NCBI GenBank assembly: GCA_000597885.1
Contig: CP004371.1
Coordinates: 1,302,001-1,366,000, forward strand
Direction: 5' to 3'
DNA: 64,000 nt
From: Flammeovirgaceae bacterium 311
Lineage (GTDB): Bacteria; Bacteroidota; Bacteroidia; Cytophagales; Cyclobacteriaceae
In this document: positions 35,766 to 44,643 of the stretch, piece after piece
Numbering within the stretch: position 1 is the stretch's first letter
Layout of the letters: each line of letters begins with the position of its first letter
The notes under the pieces: model-generated
What the model was told of the DNA's origin: nothing
The model's database searches: none
What the model saw: the letters and a program-made list of their open reading frames with translations, nothing else
Made by a program: the position numbers and the translations under genes

Positions 35766-36998
35766 TTATTTAATAAGGGTTTTGGGATCGAATGCATCTC
35801 GAAGCCCATTCCCTAATAAATTAAACGATAAAACCATCAGGCTTATAGCTACTGCCGGGAAAACTACCAGGTGCCAGCTGTTTTGCGTTCCTATGGCATG
35901 GTATCCTTCGTAGATCATAATGCCCCACGAAGGTGTGGGTGGTTGCACGCTCAACCCCAGAAAACTTAAACCAGCTTCCAGTAAAATGGCTGCTGCAAAG
36001 TTTGCCGTAGCAATTACAATGAGCGAACCAGCCAGGTTTGGCAGCACATGCCCCCAAATTATCTGCCTGTTGTTTAACCCATAGGCTCTGGCAGCTTCAA
36101 TATATAACTTTTCTTTTATACTTAAAATTTCGCCCCGCACAACACGGGCAACATCCACCCACATGGTGAGGCCCACAGCAATGAACGCTACAAAAACTCC
36201 CCTGCTCTGTAAGGCCAGGCTTATGGCAATTACCAGCATAATACCGGGGATAGACCACACCACCGACATCAGCCACATGATCAGGTTATCGGCCCAGCCG
36301 CCAAAATAACCGGCAAGCGCTCCAAAAGTTACCCCCAGCAGCAGGGAAACCAGCACAGATACCAACCCGATAGAAAGAGAAATGCGGGCGCCGTACATCA
36401 GGCGGCTCAGCATATCTCTTCCCGACTTGTCGGTACCCAGCAGGTAAAAGCGTTCTTCCAGATTTTCCTCCCTGAATTTTTCAACCAGCGCTGCCTTGCT
36501 GATCTGCTCCTCTTCTCCCGCCACATTCAGGTAGCGAACAATATCACCCTCTACTACTGTATTCTGGTTATTGGGAAAATTACTTTGCTGGTGGTCGCCA
36601 ATGAATAAGGCCAGCACCACTCCTGGTAAATCGTACACCTTCTCCTGCTGATCGCCGAATGGTTTTATATAAACCTTCAGATCTTCAATTCTGTAATCGG
36701 TTATGGGCTCCAGCAGGTATGGCGAAGGCTGACCAAAAGCCAGCTCACCCAACCAGGAACGGTCTTCAATATCTGCGTTTTTCCGGATCTTAAGCATAGT
36801 AGCCCTAAAACCGGGCATTTGCTTCTGCAACTGAATGGCGCCATCATTGGCGTTGGGCGAATCATCCGGCATGATGGCGTAGCCTAATAAAGCTACCAGG
36901 GAAGCTAATATAATGATGGCCAAACCTGCAACGGCCGGGTAGTTTCTTAACAGCCTGCGCCTGATGTAATAATTTGGCGATTGGTGCTTGAGCTGCAT
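35766..36998 (-). CDS. Oligopeptide/dipeptide ABC transporter permease (DppC/OppC type)
   Basis: The 410-aa protein has one N-terminal helix, a large extracytoplasmic insert (about residues 50-195) and five C-terminal helices. The EAA-like loop is EAARAYGLNNRQIIWGHVLPN. The family motif LLGTDKSGRDMLSRLMYGAR precedes helix 2. Typical DppC proteins are near 300 aa; the extra 100 residues between helix 1 and this motif are common in Bacteroidota versions. No companion permease, ATPase or binding protein is in this window. Confidence 0.88.
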   Translation of the reverse strand: MQLKHQSPNYYIRRRLLRNYPAVAGLAIIILASLVALLGYAIMPDDSPNANDGAIQLQKQMPGFRATMLKIRKNADIEDRSWLGELAFGQPSPYLLEPITDYRIEDLKVYIKPFGDQQEKVYDLPGVVLALFIGDHQQSNFPNNQNTVVEGDIVRYLNVAGEEEQISKAALVEKFREENLEERFYLLGTDKSGRDMLSRLMYGARISLSIGLVSVLVSLLLGVTFGALAGYFGGWADNLIMWLMSVVWSIPGIMLVIAISLALQSRGVFVAFIAVGLTMWVDVARVVRGEILSIKEKLYIEAARAYGLNNRQIIWGHVLPNLAGSLIVIATANFAAAILLEAGLSFLGLSVQPPTPSWGIMIYEGYHAIGTQNSWHLVVFPAVAISLMVLSFNLLGNGLRDAFDPKTLIK

Positions 36999-37009
36999 AC
37001 AGGTGCTGG

Positions 37010-37264
37010 TTAGCGGGTATTATGAGCAAGCAAACCAGCCTTGGTGGCCAGGTAGTGGTAAGCGGAATAGTTGCTGCTGAATTCATCGGTCCCCACGGGT
37101 TCCTCTCCTTCCCTGCTGCGCAGGCACCTGACCCATCCTTTTTCAAGCATACTGCCGAGTACTAGTTTAAGATTCTCCGAATCTATTTCTGCCTGTTCCA
37201 TTAGCTCATTGAACGACTGTAAAAAGTACAGTTCATCCAGCACGCGATACTCCTGTTCGCTCAT
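37010..37264 (-). CDS. Small winged-helix-like protein, 84 aa
   Basis: The start chosen is ATG 37264 (MSEQEYRVLDELYFL). The longer frame to 37345 would lie entirely within the glycosyltransferase gene and encodes no plausible N-terminus. The protein is helical, with the segment ENLKLVLGSMLEKGWVRCL followed by a short beta hairpin, like a winged helix-turn-helix that reads a single wing. The role is unknown. It overlaps the end of the GT2 gene by 32 bp and precedes the ABC permease by 11 bp. Confidence 0.7.
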   Translation of the reverse strand: MSEQEYRVLDELYFLQSFNELMEQAEIDSENLKLVLGSMLEKGWVRCLRSREGEEPVGTDEFSSNYSAYHYLATKAGLLAHNTR

Positions 37265-38417
37265 GTTGTGTGGTGGTGTAACGATAGGAACGTTCTTTCC
37301 AGGTAAAGCTGCCTGTATTGGCAGCAAATGCAAAGAAAAGCACATAAAACGGATAAACCAATTCCATCAGCATAAAGACCTTTAGGGACAAAGGCTTCTT
37401 CAAAAAGTATAATATTGGTGCTAAAAACCGGTAGTCAGCCAAAGCTTTCACAAAGAGTAACAGGAGTATGAGAGGGATATAAGAAGGCTGCCAAACGGCT
37501 TGCACATATGCTGCAGTCAGCAGGAGGTAAAACAAAAATACAACTACGGCAGGCAGTTTGCTGGCAATGCCTTTATGCAGGTGCCATTTGCCGGCCCAGC
37601 GTTTACGCTGCTGTAAAAACTCCTGCCAGCTGGCGCATGGAGCAGTGCTCACAACAGCTCCCGCTGCTTTCATAAAAACAATGCTTTCCGGCGCTTGCTT
37701 CGCCAGTTTTTGTAATAAAAATTCATCATCTCCCGAGGGTACATGCTCGTTACCGGCATAGCCTCCTGCTGCCAGAAAAGCCTCTTTGCTAAAGGCCATG
37801 TTGGCGGCATTACACATACCCGGCCTCCCCGCCTGCAGCATAGCGGCCCCCACCCCTATCAGAGAGACAAAATCCAGCACCTGCAGTTTTCCGAAAAGGG
37901 TCTGCTCCCCGGCATAGCGCACAGCACCTGAAATAAAGAGAGGCTGCTGCTGCTGCCAAAGTGCCAGCAAACTGCTAAGCCAGTGCGGCTCGGGCACACA
38001 GTCACCATCGGTTACGGCAATCAGTTTCCCCCTGGTATATTCCATCACCTGGGTAATGGCAGCTTTTTTGGGGCTGCTGCCTCTAACAAGCTGCTGCAGG
38101 CGATGCACGTGTACTTTAAACCGGGCAGTATCCCTGAATGCTGCCGCAATGGCCCCGGTATCATCGGTGCTGCCATCATCTACCAGGTGCAGCTCGAATA
38201 ATTCTGAAGTGAGGCTTTGCGCCTGCAGCGCCTGGAATAAATGGGAAAGATTCCGGGCTTCGTTGCGAACCACCACCACCACACTTATGGTACATGCCTC
38301 TCCCTTCAGAGAAACGCCTGCAGGAGGCTGGGGTATGGCAAACCACTGCTTCCGTAAATATTCCAGCGCAAGCCAGTAAGCTGGTATAGCTATGAGTAGC
38401 AGCAGGAGTATCAGCAT
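37233..38417 (-). CDS. Membrane GT2-family glycosyltransferase, second copy
   Basis: The 394-aa protein has an N-terminal helix and a GT-A domain: VVVVRNEARNLSHL, VDDGSTDDT, VTDGDCVPEPHW and SGDDEFLLQKL, with QQRKRWAGK as the QxxRW-type motif. Three C-terminal helices follow. It resembles the first GT2 in this run but is clearly diverged. The start codon abuts the stop of the LPG-synthase-type gene, so the two are coupled. Confidence 0.87.
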   Translation of the reverse strand: MLILLLLLIAIPAYWLALEYLRKQWFAIPQPPAGVSLKGEACTISVVVVVRNEARNLSHLFQALQAQSLTSELFELHLVDDGSTDDTGAIAAAFRDTARFKVHVHRLQQLVRGSSPKKAAITQVMEYTRGKLIAVTDGDCVPEPHWLSSLLALWQQQQPLFISGAVRYAGEQTLFGKLQVLDFVSLIGVGAAMLQAGRPGMCNAANMAFSKEAFLAAGGYAGNEHVPSGDDEFLLQKLAKQAPESIVFMKAAGAVVSTAPCASWQEFLQQRKRWAGKWHLHKGIASKLPAVVVFLFYLLLTAAYVQAVWQPSYIPLILLLLFVKALADYRFLAPILYFLKKPLSLKVFMLMELVYPFYVLFFAFAANTGSFTWKERSYRYTTTQHERTGVSRAG

Positions 38418-39421
38418 CAGTATGGGTTTTCTTTATATTTAAGCTGCAGCACCACCAGCAGGCCCAGCAGGGAAGGCAAACAGATGTTGATGATCCAGAC
38501 CAGCAGACTGGCAGCGATCACCTCTGCATGAGGAAGCTCCAGACCTGAAAAGATGATGAGGGCTGAAAACTCACGCACACCCAGATCGCTCAGGAAGTTA
38601 AAAGCCGGCATCAGGGATTTTAGCAAAAAGGTGGCCGCAACCGCTGCCAGCATCAGCACGACAGGTGCCGTAATGCCTGCCCACCACAGCACAAAAATAA
38701 ACTGCAGGCTGAATACGGCATAACGCAGCGTAGCCCAGGCGATGATGAACAGTAATTCCTGCAGAGTGTATTCATTAACCACCCCCAGCCATTTTTCCAC
38801 CCTGTTGCCCAGCTTTCGCCGGAGCCATTGAAAAACAGTAACTCGCACAGGCCCCATCAGCAGCACAATTGCCACAATACCCAGTAAGCCGGGCACCAGC
38901 ATCCACAGCAGCTCATCAGACTCCCAGTAGCCCATGTTCCATATTAATATAAGTATACCGGCAATGCCCCCAACTAGCGTGCACAGGGTCTGTACAATTC
39001 TGTTAATAAGAACGGCACCCACCAGGCGCACCTTCTCTGCGCCGCCATGTACCAGAATTCTGCCGGCATAATCGCCCAGGCTGCGCGGCGTAAACATACC
39101 CAGACACAGACCCGCCAGCACCGCCTGCACACACCGGCCAAGCGAGGCGGGGATTACCCGCTGCGCCAGAATTTTCCATTTAACAGCCTCCAGCAACCAG
39201 TTAAGGGGCACCAGCAACAGGGCTACAACTGCCCATGAATTTGCCGGACTGCTCCACCCTTCTCTTAATTGCAGCAACATGCGCTGCATACTATCCTGGT
39301 GCTGCCATAATTTTGTACCAACAAAGTACAGCATCCCCAGCAGCACGCATACTTTCAGGCCAAGAGTAACATATTTGGCCAGTGCTGTTGTTTTAAGACT
39401 GGAAAGGGTGCTAAATTGCAT
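38417..39421 (-). CDS. Lysylphosphatidylglycerol synthase-type membrane protein (UPF0104/AglD-like)
   Basis: The 334-aa protein has about eight hydrophobic helices. It carries the family segments RVIPASLGRCVQAVLAGLCLG, TPRSLGDYAGR and a late LPHAEVIAASLLVW (together marking LPG_synthase_TM). It lacks the soluble aminoacyltransferase domain of MprF, so it may act as a lipid or glycolipid flippase-like partner. It overlaps the GT2 gene by one base and is divergent from ruvC by 16 bp. Confidence 0.85.
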   Translation of the reverse strand: MQFSTLSSLKTTALAKYVTLGLKVCVLLGMLYFVGTKLWQHQDSMQRMLLQLREGWSSPANSWAVVALLLVPLNWLLEAVKWKILAQRVIPASLGRCVQAVLAGLCLGMFTPRSLGDYAGRILVHGGAEKVRLVGAVLINRIVQTLCTLVGGIAGILILIWNMGYWESDELLWMLVPGLLGIVAIVLLMGPVRVTVFQWLRRKLGNRVEKWLGVVNEYTLQELLFIIAWATLRYAVFSLQFIFVLWWAGITAPVVLMLAAVAATFLLKSLMPAFNFLSDLGVREFSALIIFSGLELPHAEVIAASLLVWIINICLPSLLGLLVVLQLKYKENPY

Positions 39422-39437
39422 TCCTGAGGTTAAGCAC

Positions 39438-39989
39438 GTGGAGCAAATAAAGGAAAAAATTATTTTGGGTCTCGACCCTGGTACAACTGTAATGGGTTAT
39501 GGTGTTATTCTTTCTAAGGGTAACCGCCTGGAGCTACTACAGTTTGGTGTGATTCATTTGAGCAAATATAAGGAGCACGAGCTTAAACTTAAGAAAATCT
39601 TCGACCGGGTAATCAGTATCATCGATGAATACCACCCCGATGAGGTAGCCCTGGAGGCACCATTCTTTGGTAAAAATGTGCAGTCGATGCTCAAACTGGG
39701 TCGTGCACAGGGTGTTGCCATGGCTGCGGCCCTTAGCCGCGAGGTACCCATCACCGAATATGCTCCTAAAAAAATAAAGCAGTCTGTTACCGGCAATGGC
39801 AATGCTTCTAAAGAGCAGGTGGCTTATATGCTAAAAGAACTGCTGAAGTTTGATGAGCTTCCCAAGTTGCTCGACGCAACTGATGCCCTGGCGGTTGCCA
39901 TAACCCATCATTACCAGAAAGGCAATAATAACCGCGGCAACAAAAGCTGGAAATCCTTCCTGGTGCAGAACCCGGAGCGCCTGGCTTAA
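39438..39989 (+). CDS. ruvC: Holliday junction resolvase RuvC
   Basis: RuvC cuts four-way DNA junctions with RuvA and RuvB. The protein begins VEQIKEKIILGLDPGTT at a GTG start. The longer in-frame start at 39279 would run 53 codons into the divergent membrane-protein gene and is not credible. The four acidic catalytic residues are in GLDPGTTVMGYG, LEAPFFGKN and DATDALAVAITH. The length of 183 aa is normal. It is separated from the DUF3857 gene by 89 bp, in which I see nothing notable. Confidence 0.95.
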   Translation: MEQIKEKIILGLDPGTTVMGYGVILSKGNRLELLQFGVIHLSKYKEHELKLKKIFDRVISIIDEYHPDEVALEAPFFGKNVQSMLKLGRAQGVAMAAALSREVPITEYAPKKIKQSVTGNGNASKEQVAYMLKELLKFDELPKLLDATDALAVAITHHYQKGNNNRGNKSWKSFLVQNPERLA

Positions 39990-40078
39990 TATTCAATTTA
40001 GCCTTTAATCTTACAAAAGCTGCCCTTTTGCCTTGCATTTAGGCCGATATCACTAAATTAGATGATTAATCAGGCAGC

Positions 40079-42034
40079 ATGAACCGCTATTCACTTATAT
40101 TATTACTCCTGCTGTTTGCAGGCGTAACCTGCTCACTTAAAGCATCTTCTCCCAAACCCATTAACCCGGAGCAGCTGCTGGCCTCCTACCAGCTCAAATA
40201 TCCTGGTGAGCCCGGCATTTACCTGGAGCAGCGAACCGAGGTGCATATTACGCAGGTGGATGGAAAGGTGCATGTAAGCACAAAATACTTTTACGATCTT
40301 TTACACCTCACCGACCAGTCGAATCATTTTGCACGTGAGGTGCTGCATACCAACAGCTTCAGAACACTCTCCAATATTGATGCCTACAGCCTTGTGGCAA
40401 ATAAATCGAAGTACAAAAAGGTACAAGTAGAGCAGTTTGAAGAAAAAGATAATGTGGTGGGTGCAGGTTTCGTCTTCTACGACGATACCAGGCAAACCAG
40501 ATTTGTTTTTCCGGGTGTACGACCTGGTACGCGCAATGTGCTGCAGTATGAAGAAACCTTTAAGGAACCCCGCTTCCTAAGCCCCTGGTACCCCTCTACC
40601 CCATTACCGGTAGAAAAAGCAAATCTTAAAATCATTGTAGATCCAAACGTTCAGATCAGGTTCAGGGAGTTTAATACACAAGCGCTGGGCCTGGGATTTA
40701 CAGAAACAAAAGAAAACAACAAAAAGGTATATAGCTGGTCGGCAGCCAACATTGCCGGCATGCAGCGCATAGACGATAAAGCCCCTGCAGCCCCTCACTT
40801 TTTGCCGCATATTGTGTACTGGGTGGAGCAGATTAATACCCAGATACCCACACAGGTTTTATCCAATCCTAAAGACCTTTATAACTTTTATACCAGCTTT
40901 ATCAAAGACCTGAAGCCCGAAGGCGACTCTTTTCTGCAGGCCACGGTAGATTCGCTCGTGCGCAATGCCCCCTCGGAGGAAGAAAAGGTACGCCGCATTC
41001 TGTACTGGGTGCAGGACCATGTAAAATACATTGCTTTCGAAGATGGTATGCGAGGCTTTGTGCCCAACAGCTCCAGCCTGGTATACAAAAACCGCTATGG
41101 CGACTGCAAGGATATGAGCAGCATTACCTGGTCTATGCTGCGCATGGCCGGCATCAATAATACCTACCTGGCCTGGATCGGTACCCGCAGGTTGCCATAC
41201 CGCTACGCAGAGGTTCCCACCCCCCTGGTAGATAACCACATGATTGCTGTTTATAAAGCAAAAGAAGGATACATATTTCTGGATGCTACCAGTCAGCATA
41301 CTCAGTTTGGTCTGCCCTCTTCCATGATTCAGGGGAAAGAAGCCCTGGTAGGCCTGGGGCCGGAGCAGTTCGAGGTGGTACCGGTACCTACCATGCCTGC
41401 CACTACAAACCTGCACCAGGATTCGCTCTACCTGCAATTCGATAAGAACAGGCTGAACGGCAGTGGAAGCCGTAAAATGAAAGGCTACCCCAAAACCTTT
41501 GCCACCTATTCGCTGGAAGGCACCAACAAGCTGGAGGAAAAGGAGAAAATCAAAAAGATACTCACCAAAGGGCATAACAAGTTTTTTGTGGAAGATTATA
41601 GGATCAGCAACCTTTATGAGCGCGATTTGCCGCTGCAGATCAGCTACAAATGTGCCATTGACGACTATCACCGCCAGATTGGTAAAGAACTGTATGTAAA
41701 CCTGCACCTGGAACGCGATTTTGAAAACGACCGCATTGACCTGGAAAAGCGCAAGCTGGAAAGGGAAAACGAATTTTGCTTCAACGACCGCCAGGTGGTA
41801 GTGCTGGAAGTGCCTGCCGGTTATTCAATACAGTATTTACCCGCTAACCAGGAATTTTCGCACCCCCTGTTCGGCTTTAAATTCAGCTACCGCACCGAAG
41901 GCAATAAGGTAGTACTTGAAAAAGAAGTAAAGATTAACCACCTGCTGCTCAAGAAAGAAGACTTCCCGAAATGGAATGAAATGGTGGCCCAGCTGCAGGA
42001 AGCCTATCGCGAAGTAGTAATCCTGAATAAGTAA
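40079..42034 (+). CDS. DUF3857 / transglutaminase-like periplasmic protein with intact catalytic triad
   Basis: The 651-aa protein has a signal peptide (about residues 1-22), an N-terminal DUF3857 beta domain (about 40-240) and a transglutaminase-like core (about 290-420). A C-terminal beta region follows. The papain-like triad is complete: Cys343 in RYGDCKDMS, His387 in VDNHMIA and Asp402 in FLDATS. Such domains cleave or cross-link peptide bonds at the cell envelope; the substrate is unknown. Its downstream neighbour is a paralogue in which the triad is lost. Confidence 0.88.
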   Translation: MNRYSLILLLLLFAGVTCSLKASSPKPINPEQLLASYQLKYPGEPGIYLEQRTEVHITQVDGKVHVSTKYFYDLLHLTDQSNHFAREVLHTNSFRTLSNIDAYSLVANKSKYKKVQVEQFEEKDNVVGAGFVFYDDTRQTRFVFPGVRPGTRNVLQYEETFKEPRFLSPWYPSTPLPVEKANLKIIVDPNVQIRFREFNTQALGLGFTETKENNKKVYSWSAANIAGMQRIDDKAPAAPHFLPHIVYWVEQINTQIPTQVLSNPKDLYNFYTSFIKDLKPEGDSFLQATVDSLVRNAPSEEEKVRRILYWVQDHVKYIAFEDGMRGFVPNSSSLVYKNRYGDCKDMSSITWSMLRMAGINNTYLAWIGTRRLPYRYAEVPTPLVDNHMIAVYKAKEGYIFLDATSQHTQFGLPSSMIQGKEALVGLGPEQFEVVPVPTMPATTNLHQDSLYLQFDKNRLNGSGSRKMKGYPKTFATYSLEGTNKLEEKEKIKKILTKGHNKFFVEDYRISNLYERDLPLQISYKCAIDDYHRQIGKELYVNLHLERDFENDRIDLEKRKLERENEFCFNDRQVVVLEVPAGYSIQYLPANQEFSHPLFGFKFSYRTEGNKVVLEKEVKINHLLLKKEDFPKWNEMVAQLQEAYREVVILNK

Positions 42035-42040
42035 TACATA

Positions 42041-42169
42041 GTATTGGGTATAGGGTAATGAGTATTAAGTGCAGGATAAACAGTACTATATATATTACAG
42101 TAACAACAACCTGATTACCCCCATACCCCAAACCTCATACCTCACACCTGATACCTGATACCTGATACC
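42041..42169. repeat. Inverted heptamer arrays (GTATTGG x5 / TGATACC x8) between the DUF3857 genes
   Basis: The left arm, 42041-42075, has five degenerate 7-bp units (GTATTGG, GTATAGG, GTAATGA, GTATTAA, GTGCAGG). The right arm, 42113-42169, has an 8-bp first unit and then seven 7-bp units in the complementary orientation (CCATACC, CCAAACC, TCATACC, TCACACC, TGATACC x3). A unique AT-rich centre of about 35 nt separates them. The left arm starts 6 bp after the upstream stop codon and the right arm ends 1 bp before the downstream ATG. The three last units are identical, as if recently copied by slippage. Confidence 0.85.
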
Positions 42170-42170
42170 C

Positions 42171-44144
42171 ATGAACAAATACACCTACCTGCTGCTCCTA
42201 TTATGCCTGGTGCAGCTCCCTTTACAGGCACAAAACCTGCTGCAATACGAGTGGGAAGAAAATCGAAAGCAGCATACCTTAACTGCAAAAGAGCAGGAAG
42301 AACCTGCCATTGCACTGCTTAACCGCCAGTCGTATGAGTATGCGGTTGATGAGGAGAAGGGGGCCCTTAAACAATACACCCTTACCCACCGCATTGTAAA
42401 AGTAAATACCGACAATGCCATAGAACAGCATAACCGTATTTACATTCCTCTGCATAATACCGAATCAATCCTACAGCTAAAGGCCCGTAGTATAAGTCCC
42501 GACGGCAAGGTTACCGAAGTTGATAAGAACAACATCAAGGAGATTAAGGATGATGATAGCCAGGGTGCTTACCGCATCTTTGCCTTGGAGGGCGTGGTAA
42601 AAGGCAGCGAAATTGAGTATTACTACCTGGAGGAAAATTCGCTAGGCTTTTTTGGCAGGGCTTATTTCCAGAGTGCCATTCCCTGTCGCAAGGCTGTTTT
42701 CACCCTGGAGTGCCCTTCCTTCATACAGTTCGATGCCAGGAGCTATAACGGCTTTTCGAGCCCGGTAGAAACCATCACGGATGGCATGCGCGTGCTTGCT
42801 GCCGAACATAGTAACATTCCGGCCCTGCGTAAACAGGAGTTCGCCAAATACAATGCCAACCGCCAGCGCATAGAGTTTCGCCTGAATAAAAACCTGCGCT
42901 ACAGTGCCGACCCTATATTTACCTGGAGCGATGCTATCGGTTACATCAATAACCAGGTGTATCAATTAGAAGCAAAGGAAGACAAAGCTGCTCAGAAGCT
43001 TTACAAAAGCTTAAAAATAGATGCCTCGCTCACACCCAAAGAGAAAATCCATAAGATTGAAAACCACCTGAAAACAAATTTTCTGATTCAGAAAGGATTG
43101 GGATCGGGCAAGCTGGAGGAAATCATAAAAGGCGGTTATGGCAGCGAGCTGGGGCTGGTAAGACTCTACGCCTCTCTTTTCAAGCTGGCAGGCGTATCGC
43201 ACGAGGTAGGTCTTACCTCCAGTCGTGAGAACATTCGCTTCGATCCTGAATTTTCTTCCTGGAACTACCTGGAAACCTACCTTTTCTATTTCCCGGCCCT
43301 GGATATGTACCTGGCTCCGGAAGATATGATGTACCGCTTCCCGCTGATCCCTTACGACAATACCTTTAACAGCGGACTGTTCTTTAACCAGGCAGCAGCC
43401 ATAGGTGCAAATGGCAAACAGCCGTACACCATTCGCCAGATCAGCACCCCGGGCTACAAAGCCAATTTCCATAATATGGATATTCAGCTGAAGCTTACCC
43501 CTGCACTGGATAAGGTATTACTGCAGGTGCGCCAGGAATACGGCGGTTATTCTGCTGCCTACCTGCAGCCGGCTTATGCGCTTATGCCCAAAGAGCAGCG
43601 CGAGGAAATGGTGCAGAGCCTGATAAAATTTGCCGCACCCGATGCCCAGATAGAGAAGTATAATATTACAGGCGGCGAACCCAATACAAACGTGCTGGAA
43701 AAACCCTTTGTGATCGATGCCTCTTTAAATTCTACCGCCCTGCTGGAGAGAGCCGGCAATAAATATTTGTTAAAGGTAGGCCAGGTAATCGGGCCACAGT
43801 CTGAACTCTACCAGGAGGAAGTCCGCACCCTTACCGTAGAAAATGAATTCAACAGGATGTACGACCGTACTATCCGTATTGAGCTGCCGGAAGGATATGT
43901 GGTGAAGAATCCCGAAGACATTCGTATCAACAAGATCTTTAAACAGAATAATGCCGAAACTCCTCACTGCCTCTTCACCTCAGATTACAAGCAGACAGGT
44001 AATATGCTGGAGATCACAATAGAGGAATTTTACAACGAGATCGAATGTGACCTGGAAAACTACGAAAAATTCAGGGAGGTCGTCAACGCCGCCGCCGACT
44101 TTAACAAAGTAACACTGGTGCTTGAAAAAGGAAAAGCCAATTAG
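42171..44144 (+). CDS. DUF3857 / transglutaminase-fold paralogue lacking the catalytic triad
   Basis: The 657-aa protein has the same order as its upstream neighbour: signal peptide (residues 1-20), DUF3857 domain, transglutaminase-like fold, C-terminal beta region. At the active site the positions equivalent to Cys343, His387 and Asp402 are changed: GYGSELG replaces YGDCKD, SSWNYLE replaces VDNHMIA, and YLAPED replaces FLDATS. It is therefore unlikely to be a protease or transglutaminase and may bind a ligand or regulate its partner. Its ATG follows the heptamer array directly. A bidirectional terminator follows. Confidence 0.87.
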   Translation: MNKYTYLLLLLCLVQLPLQAQNLLQYEWEENRKQHTLTAKEQEEPAIALLNRQSYEYAVDEEKGALKQYTLTHRIVKVNTDNAIEQHNRIYIPLHNTESILQLKARSISPDGKVTEVDKNNIKEIKDDDSQGAYRIFALEGVVKGSEIEYYYLEENSLGFFGRAYFQSAIPCRKAVFTLECPSFIQFDARSYNGFSSPVETITDGMRVLAAEHSNIPALRKQEFAKYNANRQRIEFRLNKNLRYSADPIFTWSDAIGYINNQVYQLEAKEDKAAQKLYKSLKIDASLTPKEKIHKIENHLKTNFLIQKGLGSGKLEEIIKGGYGSELGLVRLYASLFKLAGVSHEVGLTSSRENIRFDPEFSSWNYLETYLFYFPALDMYLAPEDMMYRFPLIPYDNTFNSGLFFNQAAAIGANGKQPYTIRQISTPGYKANFHNMDIQLKLTPALDKVLLQVRQEYGGYSAAYLQPAYALMPKEQREEMVQSLIKFAAPDAQIEKYNITGGEPNTNVLEKPFVIDASLNSTALLERAGNKYLLKVGQVIGPQSELYQEEVRTLTVENEFNRMYDRTIRIELPEGYVVKNPEDIRINKIFKQNNAETPHCLFTSDYKQTGNMLEITIEEFYNEIECDLENYEKFREVVNAAADFNKVTLVLEKGKAN

Positions 44145-44205
44145 GTGGTATCTGACGAATACTTAAAAACCAATGGGCATTCATCAGCTACAGCCTGAAT
44201 CAAAA

Positions 44206-44235
44206 AAGAAGAGCAGCTCCCGGGCTGCTCTTCTT
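44206..44235. terminator. Bidirectional terminator between the DUF3857 pair and the HIT gene
   Basis: AAGAAGAGCAGC (44206-44217) is the reverse complement of GCTGCTCTTCTT (44224-44235), with a 6-nt loop. The A run at 44202-44207 gives a T-tract for the minus-strand HIT/greA transcript. Confidence 0.85.
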
Positions 44236-44237
44236 GT

Positions 44238-44630
44238 TTAGATATTATCCTTAATCTTCTGTGCTGTTTGCTCCAGCTCTTCTTTAGGTGGGTTGAGCTT
44301 TGGCTTTGAAAAGTTAATATCGCTCATGGTGTTAAGCGGCACCAGGTGCACATGCGTATGCGGCACCTCCAGGCCAATTACTGCCACACCGATACGTTTG
44401 CAGGGCACGGCCTTTTCCAATCCCTTCGCTACTTTTTTGGCAAATACATTCAGGCGGGCCAGCGCACTATCCTCCAGATCAAAGATATAGTCTACCTCCT
44501 GCTTGGGCACTACCAGGGTATGGCCGGTGGCAACAGGGTTAATATCCAGAAAAGCAATATGGTGCTCATCTTCAGCCACAATATAGGCTGGTATTTCTCT
44601 GCTGATGATCTTTGAAAAAATTGAGCTCAT
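44238..44630 (-). CDS. HIT-family protein (Hint-like nucleotide hydrolase)
   Basis: The 130-aa protein has the histidine triad HTHVHLVPL near the C-terminus and the family N-terminus SIFSKIISREIPAYIVAEDE. HIT proteins hydrolyse AMP-lysine-type phosphoramidates or dinucleotide compounds. It lies 13 bp after greA on the same strand, a frequent Bacteroidota arrangement, so the two probably form an operon. Confidence 0.93.
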   Translation of the reverse strand: MSSIFSKIISREIPAYIVAEDEHHIAFLDINPVATGHTLVVPKQEVDYIFDLEDSALARLNVFAKKVAKGLEKAVPCKRIGVAVIGLEVPHTHVHLVPLNTMSDINFSKPKLNPPKEELEQTAQKIKDNI

Positions 44631-44643
44631 GCGATGGAATTGT

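Noticed and set aside
39279-39437. N-terminal extension of ruvC
   Set aside because: It would overlap the divergent membrane-protein gene by 143 bp. The family N-terminus begins at the GTG at 39438.
40859-41707. Minus-strand open frame of 282 codons inside the first DUF3857 gene
   Set aside because: It lies entirely within a well-supported gene with a complete triad, and its sequence shows no recognisable motif.
42113-42169. Possible CRISPR array at the heptamer repeats
   Set aside because: The units are 7 bp and directly adjacent with no spacers, and there are no cas genes.
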